64,000 bases of DNA, taken from the NCBI GenBank assembly GCA_005801425.1, contig SYDY01000088.1:1-64000 (forward strand), in the 5' to 3' direction. The DNA comes from Bdellovibrionales bacterium (GTDB taxonomy: Bacteria > Myxococcota > XYA12-FULL-58-9 > SYDY01). The notes beneath the pieces were generated by a model, which saw nothing but the letters and a program-made list of their open reading frames with translations, was not told the DNA's origin and ran no database searches. The position numbers and the translations under genes are program-made. How positions within the stretch are numbered: the first letter of the stretch is position 1; each line of letters opens with the position of its first letter. This document shows, piece by piece, positions 41,416-50,027 of this stretch.

Positions 41416-42969
41416 CTAAACGGGCATGATCCCACGTTTGCGCTTGGGGTGTTCTACGGTACGACCCCATGAAAGTTTGAGCGATTGCGCGAGGATACGG
41501 CGTGTGTCGCGGGGATCGATGATATCGTCGATGTAGCCCCATCCTGCAGATTTTTTAAGATCGATGCGCGATTGCACCATGGAAACCATTTGTTTTTTCA
41601 TTTCGGGATCTACGTTGTCGATCCCGCCAAACTTGATGCTGGCGATGCCTACCATGCCTTCTGCGCCCATCACCGCCACTTCGGCACCAGGCCATGCCAC
41701 AAGCAAATCAGGTTCAAAGGCTCGGCCGCACATCACGTAATAACCGGCACCGTAGGCTTTGCGTACAATCACGGTGAGCTTGGGCACTGTGGCCGATGAC
41801 ATGCAATGTAACATCTTGGCACCATGGCGGATGATCCCTGCCTGCTCTACTTTGGATCCCACCATGAATCCGGGGACATCCACCATGAATACAAGAGGGA
41901 TCCCAAATGCATCGCAGACTTGAATAAAATGCGCGGCTTTGTCGGCACTGTCATTTTCTAGCACGCCACCCAAATGCTTGGGTTGTGATGCAACAAACCC
42001 ACAAGGATAACCTCCAATGCGTGCAAGAGCGGTCACAATGCTTTTTCCAAATTTCGGTTGGATCTCAAGCATGTCGCCGTGATCGACAACGTGACGCAAA
42101 AGCGTGGTCATGTCGTAGGCGGCACGTGGATTTTCTGGAAGGATCGTAAGCAATGTGTCATCACGCCTGTCGATGGGATCGGTACAAGGAATAATTGGCG
42201 GCTTTTCTTCGCAATGGCTCGGGAAAAACGACAAATATTTTTTGATGGTGGCGATGCATCCTGCGTCGTTGTCGACTTCCACATGGGCCACACCCGAAAC
42301 ACGCGTGTGAACTTTGGATCCGCCCAATTCTTCTTCTGAAATTTCTTCGCCTGTTGCGGCTTTGACCAAAGGCGGTCCACCGAGTGCCATAGAACTTGTG
42401 CCCTTCACCATAGGCACAAAATCTGCAAGGCCCGGAATATAGGCTGTTCCTGCGGCACCCGGTCCCATCATGGCTGCAACAAGGGGGATCACGCCGCTCA
42501 TTTTTACTTCGTCGTGAAACAATGCACCGCTGCCCGCAAACATCGCAATGGTATCTTCGTGGGCCGAGGGATCGATACGCGCGCCTGCCGAATCGATGAG
42601 CCACACCATGGGCACGCGGCTGCGCAATGCAAGCTCGCGCAAACGCGCGACTTTGATTTCACCGATGTAACCGATGGATCCACCTTTGACGGAAAAATCA
42701 TAGGCCGCTGCACAGACCATGCGACCGTTCACCTCACCATAACCACAAATAACACCATCAGCGGCGGGTTTGTCGGTACCGAATGGACCCATGGTGGTGC
42801 CGTGCATGCCTATTTCTATGTACGCACCTTCATCGAAAAAATGTTCGAGACGTTGCCTGGCATGCCACTTGCCCCGTTCTTCTTGTTTGGCAAGTCGTTC
42901 GATGCCACCCATAAGTCGTATGCGTTTTTTTTCTGTCTCTAAGTCCGAAAGGAGTGCGTGCATGTCCAT
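41416..42969 (-). CDS. Acyl-CoA carboxylase carboxyltransferase subunit (propionyl-CoA type)
   Basis: Transfers carboxyl from carboxybiotin to an acyl-CoA (propionyl- or methylcrotonyl-CoA class). The 517-residue beta subunit has both crotonase-like halves: GYIGEIKVARLRELAL, WLIDSAGARIDPSAHED, GPGAAGTAYIPGLADFVPMV, and in the C-half GGVLENDSADKAAHFIQVCD, FMVDVPGFMVGSKVEQAGII and KAYGAGYYVMCGRAF. No biotin carboxylase gene is adjacent. The aldehyde dehydrogenase gene lies 33 bases upstream on the same strand. The substrate is not fixed by sequence. Confidence 0.9.
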   Translation of the reverse strand: MDMHALLSDLETEKKRIRLMGGIERLAKQEERGKWHARQRLEHFFDEGAYIEIGMHGTTMGPFGTDKPAADGVICGYGEVNGRMVCAAAYDFSVKGGSIGYIGEIKVARLRELALRSRVPMVWLIDSAGARIDPSAHEDTIAMFAGSGALFHDEVKMSGVIPLVAAMMGPGAAGTAYIPGLADFVPMVKGTSSMALGGPPLVKAATGEEISEEELGGSKVHTRVSGVAHVEVDNDAGCIATIKKYLSFFPSHCEEKPPIIPCTDPIDRRDDTLLTILPENPRAAYDMTTLLRHVVDHGDMLEIQPKFGKSIVTALARIGGYPCGFVASQPKHLGGVLENDSADKAAHFIQVCDAFGIPLVFMVDVPGFMVGSKVEQAGIIRHGAKMLHCMSSATVPKLTVIVRKAYGAGYYVMCGRAFEPDLLVAWPGAEVAVMGAEGMVGIASIKFGGIDNVDPEMKKQMVSMVQSRIDLKKSAGWGYIDDIIDPRDTRRILAQSLKLSWGRTVEHPKRKRGIMPV

Positions 42970-43002
42970 GGGGTGTGGCGTGCCAGTTCGTAGGGTATCA
43001 AG

Positions 43003-44547
43003 TCAAGACACAGCGACTTGAACACTTCGCACGTTGGTAAATACATCATACAACGCGCGGATCCCAACCTGGCCACGGCTGCCTGTGCGCCAATCGGGTG
43101 CCACCACTTGCCATGGATACGTATCTACTTTGTTGATGCAAAATGTGCCTGATTTAACACCGCGTTGCACTGCCGCTTGAACATCAGGATTGTTGCTAAA
43201 TACCGCGCCAGCCAGTTTGTACGATGTATTGGAAGCGATGCGTACGGCGTCGTTCAAATCATGGGCACGTTGAAGAAGAACCACCGGACCAAAAACTTCT
43301 TTTTGTGCAATGTCAGAATCTTCGGGGGCATTTTCAATGATCGTCGGTGGAACAAAATAGGGTATTTTTTCCGATAGATGGGTTGTGACCGTCACACCTT
43401 TTATTTTGCTTGCTGCGTCGATCATGCCTGTAACATTTTCATATTGCAGCTTGTCAACGAGGGGCCCCATATTGGTTTGAGGATCGCATGGATCGCCAAG
43501 GATTGTGCCTGCTGTCATTTTTGCAATCAGTTTGGCACGAAATGTATCGTAGATATCGTCTGCGATGATCACACGGCTAAATGCAGCGCAGTTTTGTCCT
43601 GAACCATTCCAGAATACACTTTGGCATACGGCATCGACGGCGAGATCAAGCAATGCGTCGTTTGCATCAACAATGACCATGGGGCTTTTCCCGCCGGTTT
43701 CAAGATTGACGGTTCCATCGTGGGCACGCATGGCTGTTTCTACTTTGCGCCCTGTGGTGACTGAACCTGTAAATGTCATGTGATCAATGCCAGGATGACT
43801 GCTTAAGGCTGCGCCGATATCGCCTGCACCGGGAAGATACTGAAACACACCCTCAGGCATGCTTGCGGCCAAAAGTTGTGCAAAACGCTGGGCAACCAGA
43901 GGTGCTTTTTCAGAAGATTTGAGGATCACGGTATTTCCGGATGCAAGCGCTGCTGCAACGCCCCAGGTCATCATCCATACAGGATAATTCCAGGGACAGA
44001 TGGATCCAACCACACCTTTTGGGACGTGTTGTTCAAAGTATTTCGCGTATGCATCTTCGAAACGCAGTGTGGGGCTATGGATATCGTGATCCCGAAGATG
44101 TTGCGCATAACCACGCAGTAGATCCAATGCCCCATCGATGGATCCTTTTGCGACAGTCATGGGCCATCCACTGTTGATGGATTCTAGCGTTGCAAGTTCA
44201 TCTTTGTGTGCAAACAATTCACTGACAAATTGGTCGAGTGCATTGGCGCGTGCAGCACAGTTGAAAGCCCACGCGTTGGAAGGATTGTCGCTGTGTGCTT
44301 TTGCGGCCATCACAGCTGCATCAAGCTGTGGAGGGATGGCGGCATGAAGCGTGTGAATGCTCCCCCACTGGGGATGCGCGGGGTTATGTACGGGTAAAGG
44401 CATGGCACTGCCATGTGCTTGCCATGCACTGTTCACAAACGCACCATCGGGCATATTGAGTGCGAGAATAAATGCACGTTGGCCCTCAAGTGTTTTAATT
44501 TCGAATTTTGATGGGTCAATAACGGATATTTTGGAAACAGATGCCAT
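43003..44547 (-). CDS. NAD(P)+-dependent aldehyde dehydrogenase
   Basis: Oxidises aldehydes to acids. The 514-residue enzyme carries PWNYPVWMMTW, the cofactor loop FTGSVTTGRKV, the general base Glu in NLETGGKSP and the catalytic Cys in GSGQNCAAFSR. Near the end KEVFGPVV is typical. A residue difference is the extra Thr in LETGGK (ELGGK is usual). ATG 44547 is preceded by aaggag. It is divergent from the 2OG oxygenase gene and heads the carboxylase unit. Substrate unknown. Confidence 0.9.
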   Translation of the reverse strand: MASVSKISVIDPSKFEIKTLEGQRAFILALNMPDGAFVNSAWQAHGSAMPLPVHNPAHPQWGSIHTLHAAIPPQLDAAVMAAKAHSDNPSNAWAFNCAARANALDQFVSELFAHKDELATLESINSGWPMTVAKGSIDGALDLLRGYAQHLRDHDIHSPTLRFEDAYAKYFEQHVPKGVVGSICPWNYPVWMMTWGVAAALASGNTVILKSSEKAPLVAQRFAQLLAASMPEGVFQYLPGAGDIGAALSSHPGIDHMTFTGSVTTGRKVETAMRAHDGTVNLETGGKSPMVIVDANDALLDLAVDAVCQSVFWNGSGQNCAAFSRVIIADDIYDTFRAKLIAKMTAGTILGDPCDPQTNMGPLVDKLQYENVTGMIDAASKIKGVTVTTHLSEKIPYFVPPTIIENAPEDSDIAQKEVFGPVVLLQRAHDLNDAVRIASNTSYKLAGAVFSNNPDVQAAVQRGVKSGTFCINKVDTYPWQVVAPDWRTGSRGQVGIRALYDVFTNVRSVQVAVS

Positions 44548-44594
44548 GGGGGGCTCCTTCGTTGGGTTCTTGTGAAGTTTTATGCGAGGGATTA

Positions 44595-44600
44595 TATCTT
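44595..44600 (+). promoter_or_regulatory. -10-like TATCTT, six bases before start
   Basis: TATCTT, six bases, ATG 44607. It lies in the divergent gap next to the aldehyde dehydrogenase start. Confidence 0.4.
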
Positions 44601-44606
44601 TTGTCT

Positions 44607-45449
44607 ATGGCTGTTGGGATCATCGATTTCAGCGCAACCGATGCGCCGCTTACGTTAACACGATCACTGCGTGAAACAGGTTTTGCCGTATTGCATGGCG
44701 ATGTGTTGCCGAAGGATCTTGTGCGCGATGCGTGCGACGCGTGGCTTACTTTTTTTAAAACGGGCAATCACCAAGCGTTTCGTTTTGATTCAAAAAAGCA
44801 AGATGGATATTTCCCGTTTGGTATTGAAAGCGCCAAAGGAAATCCCAACAAAGATCTCAAAGAATTTTTTCATTTTTATCGTTGGGGTCGTTGTCCTGCT
44901 GAACTGCGTGAAGTGACTCAGGCGCTGTACGATGCCTCGACGTCGCTTGCGGTGACGCTATTGCATTGGGTGAACGATTATACGCCCGATGAGGTCGCAG
45001 CGCGATTTTCGATGCCTTTGCCTGAGATGATCACCGACAGTGATGACACGCTTTTGCGTATACTGCATTATCCACCCCAGGAAACGAAGCCTGCACCGGG
45101 TTCGATTCGTGCGGGTGCGCACGAAGATATCAATTTGATAACGGTCTTGCCCGCCTCTGCTGAATCGGGTCTTGAGGCCATGGGCACCGATGGGCACTGG
45201 GTTCCCATTCCTGGCGGCATGAACGCTATCGTGATCAATACCGGCGATATGTTGCAAATGGCATCGGGAGGCTTTTATCCCTCAACCACCCATCGTGTGG
45301 TGAATCCAAGTCCAGATGCATGCATGCGATCGCGGGTCTCAGCGCCCCTATTTTTGCATCCCCGAGGCGATGTGGTGCTTAAACCGGGCGTTACCGCCGG
45401 TGAATATCTTGAAGAACGGCTTTATGAGATTGGGGTTATCGGACCGTGA
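44607..45449 (+). CDS. Fe(II)/2-oxoglutarate oxygenase, isopenicillin-N-synthase-like
   Basis: A 280-residue enzyme of the IPNS-like fold. The iron triad is visible as HxD in GAHEDINLITVLP and the distal His in TTHRVVNP; the 2-oxoglutarate Arg is in RSRVSAPLF. The N-terminal DIOX-N part (TGFAVLHGDVLPKDLV) is normal. ATG 44607 is chosen by the six-base -10 spacing; the open frame extends 22 codons upstream over the divergent gene. Substrate unknown. A 92-base palindromic element begins four bases after the stop. Confidence 0.85.
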   Translation: MAVGIIDFSATDAPLTLTRSLRETGFAVLHGDVLPKDLVRDACDAWLTFFKTGNHQAFRFDSKKQDGYFPFGIESAKGNPNKDLKEFFHFYRWGRCPAELREVTQALYDASTSLAVTLLHWVNDYTPDEVAARFSMPLPEMITDSDDTLLRILHYPPQETKPAPGSIRAGAHEDINLITVLPASAESGLEAMGTDGHWVPIPGGMNAIVINTGDMLQMASGGFYPSTTHRVVNPSPDACMRSRVSAPLFLHPRGDVVLKPGVTAGEYLEERLYEIGVIGP

Positions 45450-45452
45450 GAT

Positions 45453-45544
45453 GATGGGGTCACGTGTTTACTGTTAACACTGCGACGCGTTAGTTTTCCC
45501 GAATTGATGCGCCGCAGTGTTAACAGTAAACACGTGACCCCATC
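45453..45544. repeat. Large palindromic element with 32-base perfect arms
   Basis: Left arm 45453-45484 and right arm 45513-45544 are exact reverse complements, with a 28-base centre. The outer end starts GATGGGGTCACGTGTTTAC. GGGGTCACG-type ends are known from REP/BIME elements moved by RAYT (TnpA-REP) transposases. No transposase is present here. It sits between the oxygenase and the PP2C gene. Confidence 0.7.
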
Positions 45545-45585
45545 CGGCATGTTAAAATGATCGTATCGAAACTAAAAATGACATA

Positions 45586-46359
45586 TTGGTTCTTGAGCAG
45601 CGCGATGGAACACCGCAAACGGTGTTGGATGGCCGTGTGATTTATGCCTCACTTCCTGCGCTTCATAAGCAAGGTTCCAACGAAGATGGGGTGCTTGTGC
45701 TTTGGCGCGGTGATGCATTTGTACTGCTTGCTGTAGCCGATGGCATGGGTGGTGGCCCAAACGGTGAAGATGCGGCGCGCGTGACGTTGCAGGCACTTGT
45801 ACGCGCAGTGGAAGTGCAGGGATGTGCGGTCGATGTGTTATCGGCCCTTGATGGGGCCAATGCGCAGGTTCAGCGCGAATATCCGGGTGCCGGATGTACT
45901 GTGGCTGTGGCGGTAATTGAAAATGACAATCAAGTGCGCACGTATCATGTGGGCGATGCCGCAATTTTTTGGGTGGGTGGTCGTGGCAAAAGCAAATATC
46001 GTAGCACCGATCATGGACCCGTGGGTTATGCACTAGCATCGGGGTTTTTGGATGAGCACGATGCCATGTTTCATCCCGAGCGTCATTTTGTGACCAATTA
46101 TGTGGGCAGCGAAACGATGAGCATCGATGTTGGACCGCCGATACAGATGCTTGCGCGTGATACATTGCTTGTTTGTAGCGATGGTGTGACCGATAATCTC
46201 TTTTCTGATGAGATTTTAAATACCGTATCCGTTCGCCCCTTGGGTGACGCGATACTCGATCTGCTTGCGTTGGTCGCAATGCGTACACGCGAAGAACATG
46301 GGCCGCCCATTCCCCATCATCCCGATGATGTGAGTGTTATTCTGTATCGGTTTTCCTAG
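45586..46359 (+). CDS. PP2C-family Ser/Thr protein phosphatase
   Basis: Removes phosphate from Ser/Thr, the natural opposite of the Hanks kinases nearby. The 257-residue enzyme has the PP2C metal motifs: FVLLAVADGMGGGPNGEDAA, YHVGDAAIFWVGG, the phosphate-side loop STDHG, CSDGVTDNL and PDDVSVILY. Start is probably TTG 45586, the only start codon in frame after the stop at 45553; no ribosome-binding site is clear. It is convergent with the PEGA kinase, 11 bases between stops, so the two are a likely kinase/phosphatase pair. Confidence 0.87.
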   Translation: MVLEQRDGTPQTVLDGRVIYASLPALHKQGSNEDGVLVLWRGDAFVLLAVADGMGGGPNGEDAARVTLQALVRAVEVQGCAVDVLSALDGANAQVQREYPGAGCTVAVAVIENDNQVRTYHVGDAAIFWVGGRGKSKYRSTDHGPVGYALASGFLDEHDAMFHPERHFVTNYVGSETMSIDVGPPIQMLARDTLLVCSDGVTDNLFSDEILNTVSVRPLGDAILDLLALVAMRTREEHGPPIPHHPDDVSVILYRFS

Positions 46360-46370
46360 GGCCTAATCCG

Positions 46371-47864
46371 CTAATCCGGCTCCAAGACAGCATGAATGCG
46401 CGTGGGTTCACCCCATGCAATGCGAAATGTGTATTGCTTGGTACGAAAGCCTGGCTTGCTTATTTCGAGATGATGCTCGCCGGGCCATAGATCTGTTTTT
46501 CGCAAGGGTGTTGATGTTCCAACAAGACCACCGTCGATGCTGATGTGCAATTCAGAATCGGGCTTGGTTGTGATCACAAGAGGCCCTGCGGACAAAAACG
46601 GTCGGATGGCGAATGTGCGCAGATGGGGCCAGACGAATTTTCCGACGAGTGGCGCAATGAGCAGTGTCGCGATGAGGGGCAGGATCCAGGGCTTTTTACG
46701 CAACTGCTGCTTGATGCGCACACGATGGCCATCCGCGACTGTGCGTACGGCAGCCATGGGAAATATTGTTTTGGCATGCTTGTTTGGAGATACAAGCGGT
46801 ACAGGTTCATCCCGGCGTTTTTGCTTAAGACCCAATTCATCGACCGCGATCACTTGGGTTTTACCGTAACCATCGTCTTCGAGTGGTGCGGGCAAGCTGT
46901 TGTCGCGCTGTTCCCGTTCTCGTTCTTTGATGATGGCGGCGCTGTAATGGCTTGCGAGATAGTCGGCCAATCGTTTGCCGTTGAAGGGGCCTTGTTCGTC
47001 GACCAAAAAGGGCCACAGCGCTTTTAGAAAGAGGCTTCCACTTTGAAATCGTTTGCCCGGTTTGGCTTGCAAGGCTTCTGCGACGACGCGTTCCAGTGCG
47101 GGAGGAACAATCGGATTGTGTTTGCTTATTTTATCGTAACGTGTGGCACGTACACGATCGATGGTATCGAGATCATTCTCGCCACGAAAACATCGATGAC
47201 CTGTTAGCAGCTCATATAAAATAATGCCCAGTGCAAAGAGGTCTGAGCGTGAATCGATGGCTTTGCCTCGGCTTTGTTCGGGGGACACATAGCCGACTTT
47301 GCCTTTAAAAACGCCTTTCTCTGATTGTGCGAGTCGATTGGGCACTTTCACGATACCGAAGTCGGTGAGTTTGACAGCACCTTCATAGCTTATAAGAATA
47401 TTTTGTGGGCTGACGTCACGGTGCACCAAATTGAGCGAGTTGCCCGCGTCATCGGTTTTGCTATGGGCATAGTCCAAGGCTTCGCATAGCTGGGCCACGA
47501 TGAAGCAGCTTGCGGCAATGGGAAGTCGGTCACCTGATTTGCTGATATCGCGCCATAGACGACGCAGGTCGATTCCAGGAACATATTCCATGGCAATGTA
47601 GAGCTGATCTTCGTTTCGCCCGAGTTCATAAAGTTGAACAATATTGGGGTGATTCATACGCACGGCGATTTGGGCTTCATCGATGAACATCCGTGCAAAT
47701 TCGAGATCTGCAACAAGATCTTCACGAATGGTTTTGACCGCGACGGTACGCGCAAAACCTTCCGCACCATACACCCTAGCCCTATAGAGCGTGGCCATCC
47801 CACCTGAGGCGATGGGTTCAATGAGCAAATAGCGGCCATAGGGCCTGGGAAGTTTAGGCGGCAT
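46371..47864 (-). CDS. Membrane Hanks-type Ser/Thr kinase with PEGA domain
   Basis: A 497-residue membrane kinase. The N-terminal kinase has IASGGMATLY, AVK lysine 44, HRDVSPQN (149-156) and DFG (168-170), followed by GKVGYVSPEQ and SDLFALGIILYELLTG. HRDVSPQN is a frequent myxobacterial variant. A membrane helix (PWILPLIATLLIAPLVGKFVW, about 390-412) is followed by an outside PEGA domain (about 432-495; DGGLVGTSTPL, GEHHLEISKPGF). A TAGAAT lies six bases before ATG 47864. It faces the PP2C gene. Confidence 0.92.
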   Translation of the reverse strand: MPPKLPRPYGRYLLIEPIASGGMATLYRARVYGAEGFARTVAVKTIREDLVADLEFARMFIDEAQIAVRMNHPNIVQLYELGRNEDQLYIAMEYVPGIDLRRLWRDISKSGDRLPIAASCFIVAQLCEALDYAHSKTDDAGNSLNLVHRDVSPQNILISYEGAVKLTDFGIVKVPNRLAQSEKGVFKGKVGYVSPEQSRGKAIDSRSDLFALGIILYELLTGHRCFRGENDLDTIDRVRATRYDKISKHNPIVPPALERVVAEALQAKPGKRFQSGSLFLKALWPFLVDEQGPFNGKRLADYLASHYSAAIIKEREREQRDNSLPAPLEDDGYGKTQVIAVDELGLKQKRRDEPVPLVSPNKHAKTIFPMAAVRTVADGHRVRIKQQLRKKPWILPLIATLLIAPLVGKFVWPHLRTFAIRPFLSAGPLVITTKPDSELHISIDGGLVGTSTPLRKTDLWPGEHHLEISKPGFRTKQYTFRIAWGEPTRIHAVLEPD

Positions 47865-47870
47865 CCCACT

Positions 47871-47876
47871 ATTCTA
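47871..47876 (-). promoter_or_regulatory. -10-like TAGAAT, six bases before the PEGA kinase start
   Basis: On the minus strand TAGAAT, six bases, ATG 47864. The same 49-base gap also holds the divergent -10 of the MlaC-like gene. Confidence 0.5.
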
Positions 47877-47899
47877 TCTCAATGTGCCTGAGAATGCGG

Positions 47900-47905
47900 T
47901 AAACT
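47900..47905 (+). promoter_or_regulatory. -10-like TAAACT, eight bases before start
   Basis: TAAACT, eight bases, ATG 47914. Divergent with the PEGA kinase promoter. Confidence 0.45.
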
Positions 47906-47913
47906 GGTCTTAA

Positions 47914-48564
47914 ATGCTGAATTTCACGCTACTGTCTCTTTGGATGCTTTCAGTGGCCCCAAGCCCACTTGAAGTGGTGGTGATGACCCACTCGGGGCTG
48001 TCTCAACAGAAGGGCGATGATGAATCCAAGAAAAAGAAATTCAAAGCATTGCTTGATGGCAACATTGATTTGCCTTTTGTGATTGATGAAGCATTGGGGG
48101 CACACCGAAAAGACATTAAGCCCGAAGATCTTGCACATATCTCTGAGATCTTTCGTGACGTACTCATCGAAAGCGCATTGGAACGCACCGAAGACGGCGG
48201 TTTTGGGACGTTAGGATGCAAGGGCTTTGAGCGTCTTGATGCATGGGCCACTGTGCCCTGTCGCCTGACCCTACGGGATGGAACCGTGTTTGATGTCAAT
48301 GTCATGCTGCGGTATCGGAAGGGCTGGCGCATGGTCGATGTGGTCAGCAAAAACACAAGACTGAGTGACCAGTATCGTGGAACTGTGGACGAAATGTGGC
48401 GAGAAGAGGGTGTTACCGGGGTGATCGATCGCCTTGAAGCGCGCTTGGCGAAGCTACGCAACAATGGCAAAAATACACCCGAATTTATGAAGCAAAGTAT
48501 TTTAGATGAGGCTGAGAAGGATCCCGCCAATCGCTATCGGACAAACGTACTTAAGAAGAAATAG
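47914..48564 (+). CDS. MlaC/Ttg2D-like periplasmic phospholipid-carrier-type protein
   Basis: A 216-residue exported protein with an N-terminal hydrophobic segment (LNFTLLSLWMLSVAP). VMLRYRKGWRMVDVVSKNTRLSDQYR and the following GVTGVIDRLEARLAKL match the ending of the MlaC family, in which a Tyr-x-x-x-x-x-W-x-(V/I)-x-D segment precedes a serine-rich strand and final helices. MlaC carries phospholipids between the two membranes. No mla ABC genes are adjacent. The gene overlaps the convergent NSS transporter by 63 bases. Functional equivalence is inference. Confidence 0.65.
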   Translation: MLNFTLLSLWMLSVAPSPLEVVVMTHSGLSQQKGDDESKKKKFKALLDGNIDLPFVIDEALGAHRKDIKPEDLAHISEIFRDVLIESALERTEDGGFGTLGCKGFERLDAWATVPCRLTLRDGTVFDVNVMLRYRKGWRMVDVVSKNTRLSDQYRGTVDEMWREEGVTGVIDRLEARLAKLRNNGKNTPEFMKQSILDEAEKDPANRYRTNVLKKK

Positions 48565-49881
48565 CCAGAGATTGAACCAGGGAATGGGCCCATGTCCGCG
48601 TTCGAGTACTTCGCGTGATGTTTGCGAATTGAGGATCCAGCCGACAAAGATGGCGGTGCCCACGCCCCCAATGGGAAGCATCCAGTTGGATGCGAGATAA
48701 TCAAATGCCCCGAATGCGCCGCTTTCGATGCCTGGCAGAAACTCCATGCTGCTAAGCCCAGGGTGTGCCCCTAAGGAAAGTGCGCAGGGAATACCTACGA
48801 TATAAATTGCCGTGCCCACCACCAAAGTGGCTTTTGTGCGTGACCAATCCCGTTGATCGATAAAATAAGCGACAGACACTTCAAGCAAAGAAATAGTGGA
48901 TGTGAGGGCTGCAAAGGACACGAGAATGTAGAACGTGGGCGCCAAAATTGCACCCATGGGGAGACTGTAAAACATACGTGGCAGGGTGGTGAATAGAATC
49001 GTCATGCTTTGGCTGAAGGAGCCACCACGTTCGGCTTCGGGCACCGAAAAGATAATGCTGAACATGACAAGACAGGCCATCATACCTATCATGGTGTCGA
49101 GCAGCACCACGACAAAACCCGCTTTGGGGATAGAATCGTTGTTGGGTAGGTACGAACCGTAGGTCATCATGGCGCCCATGCCGAGGGACAATGTGAAAAA
49201 CGCATGACCCACGGCTTCCAAAATACCATGACCTGTCACCGGTCCGATATGAAATAAGAAGTTCAGTGTTTCAGGAAATGATGGCCATGTTGAAGCCACA
49301 CCAACCATCATGAGCAACATGATAAACAACGTGGGCATCAACAACTTGGTGATACGTTCAATACCTTTTTGGATGCCGCCCATGACAACACCCATGGTGG
49401 TAAGCATGAAGCCACCGTGAAGAAGCAATTGCCATTTTCCGTCAGCAAGAAAGAATGTGAATGTATCGCCGAGATTGCTTGCATCTTGGGATGTGAAGCC
49501 GCTCAGCGACCATTTGAGACATTTTGCAAAATAGTAAACGGTCCAGCCGGAGACGACGGAGTAAAACGATAGGATCATAAAACCTGATGCGATACCAAGC
49601 CAACCGACCATGCCCCATGCAGGATGGCGATTTTCGGCTTGTGCCAATGATATGATAGCGCCCACGGGACTTTGGTGGGTTCGTCTACCAACCAAAATTT
49701 CAGCGAGCATGACGGGCAAACCAATGCATAGCACGGCGAGTAGATACACGAGGACAAAACTACCGCCGTTGTTGGCGAACGTGATGTACGGGAATTTCCA
49801 AATATTTCCGAGACCGACTGCCGATCCCGCAGCGGCAAATACAAATCCGGCGCGGCCAAATAATCCCCGTTTTTGTTTCAT
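48502..49881 (-). CDS. Sodium:neurotransmitter-symporter (NSS/SNF) family transporter
   Basis: A 459-residue inner-membrane Na+-coupled transporter, probably for amino acids, with the LeuT fold. The signature GSAVGLGNIWKFPY (first unwound helix) and FFTLSLGMGAMMTYGSYL (TM6 unwound region) are clear; about 11-12 membrane helices are seen. ATG 49881 is chosen (aggagcag upstream); the open frame runs 20 residues further. The substrate cannot be named. The gene's 3' end overlaps the MlaC-like gene. Confidence 0.9.
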   Translation of the reverse strand: MKQKRGLFGRAGFVFAAAGSAVGLGNIWKFPYITFANNGGSFVLVYLLAVLCIGLPVMLAEILVGRRTHQSPVGAIISLAQAENRHPAWGMVGWLGIASGFMILSFYSVVSGWTVYYFAKCLKWSLSGFTSQDASNLGDTFTFFLADGKWQLLLHGGFMLTTMGVVMGGIQKGIERITKLLMPTLFIMLLMMVGVASTWPSFPETLNFLFHIGPVTGHGILEAVGHAFFTLSLGMGAMMTYGSYLPNNDSIPKAGFVVVLLDTMIGMMACLVMFSIIFSVPEAERGGSFSQSMTILFTTLPRMFYSLPMGAILAPTFYILVSFAALTSTISLLEVSVAYFIDQRDWSRTKATLVVGTAIYIVGIPCALSLGAHPGLSSMEFLPGIESGAFGAFDYLASNWMLPIGGVGTAIFVGWILNSQTSREVLERGHGPIPWFNLWLFLLKYVCPIAIGGILLSLI

Positions 49882-50027
49882 AATGGAATTCTGCTCCTGA
49901 TCTGTATGTGTGGGGACGCTCCATGAAGCGCCTCGGGACATTATCGGGCCTTTGGAATAAACTCAACTACCATTGCTTGTGTGAGAGTTCTGGGCTTTCT
50001 CCAAAAGACGCGCTATGGGTCTGGCCT

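Noticed and set aside
41372-41542. N-terminal extension of the tandem-SH2 protein
   Set aside because: It reads into the carboxylase gene, is basic and low in motif content, and the six-base -10 spacing supports ATG 41371.
45572-46288. 238-codon open frame on the minus strand
   Set aside because: Antisense to the PP2C gene, His/Arg/Pro-rich composition typical of a shadow frame.
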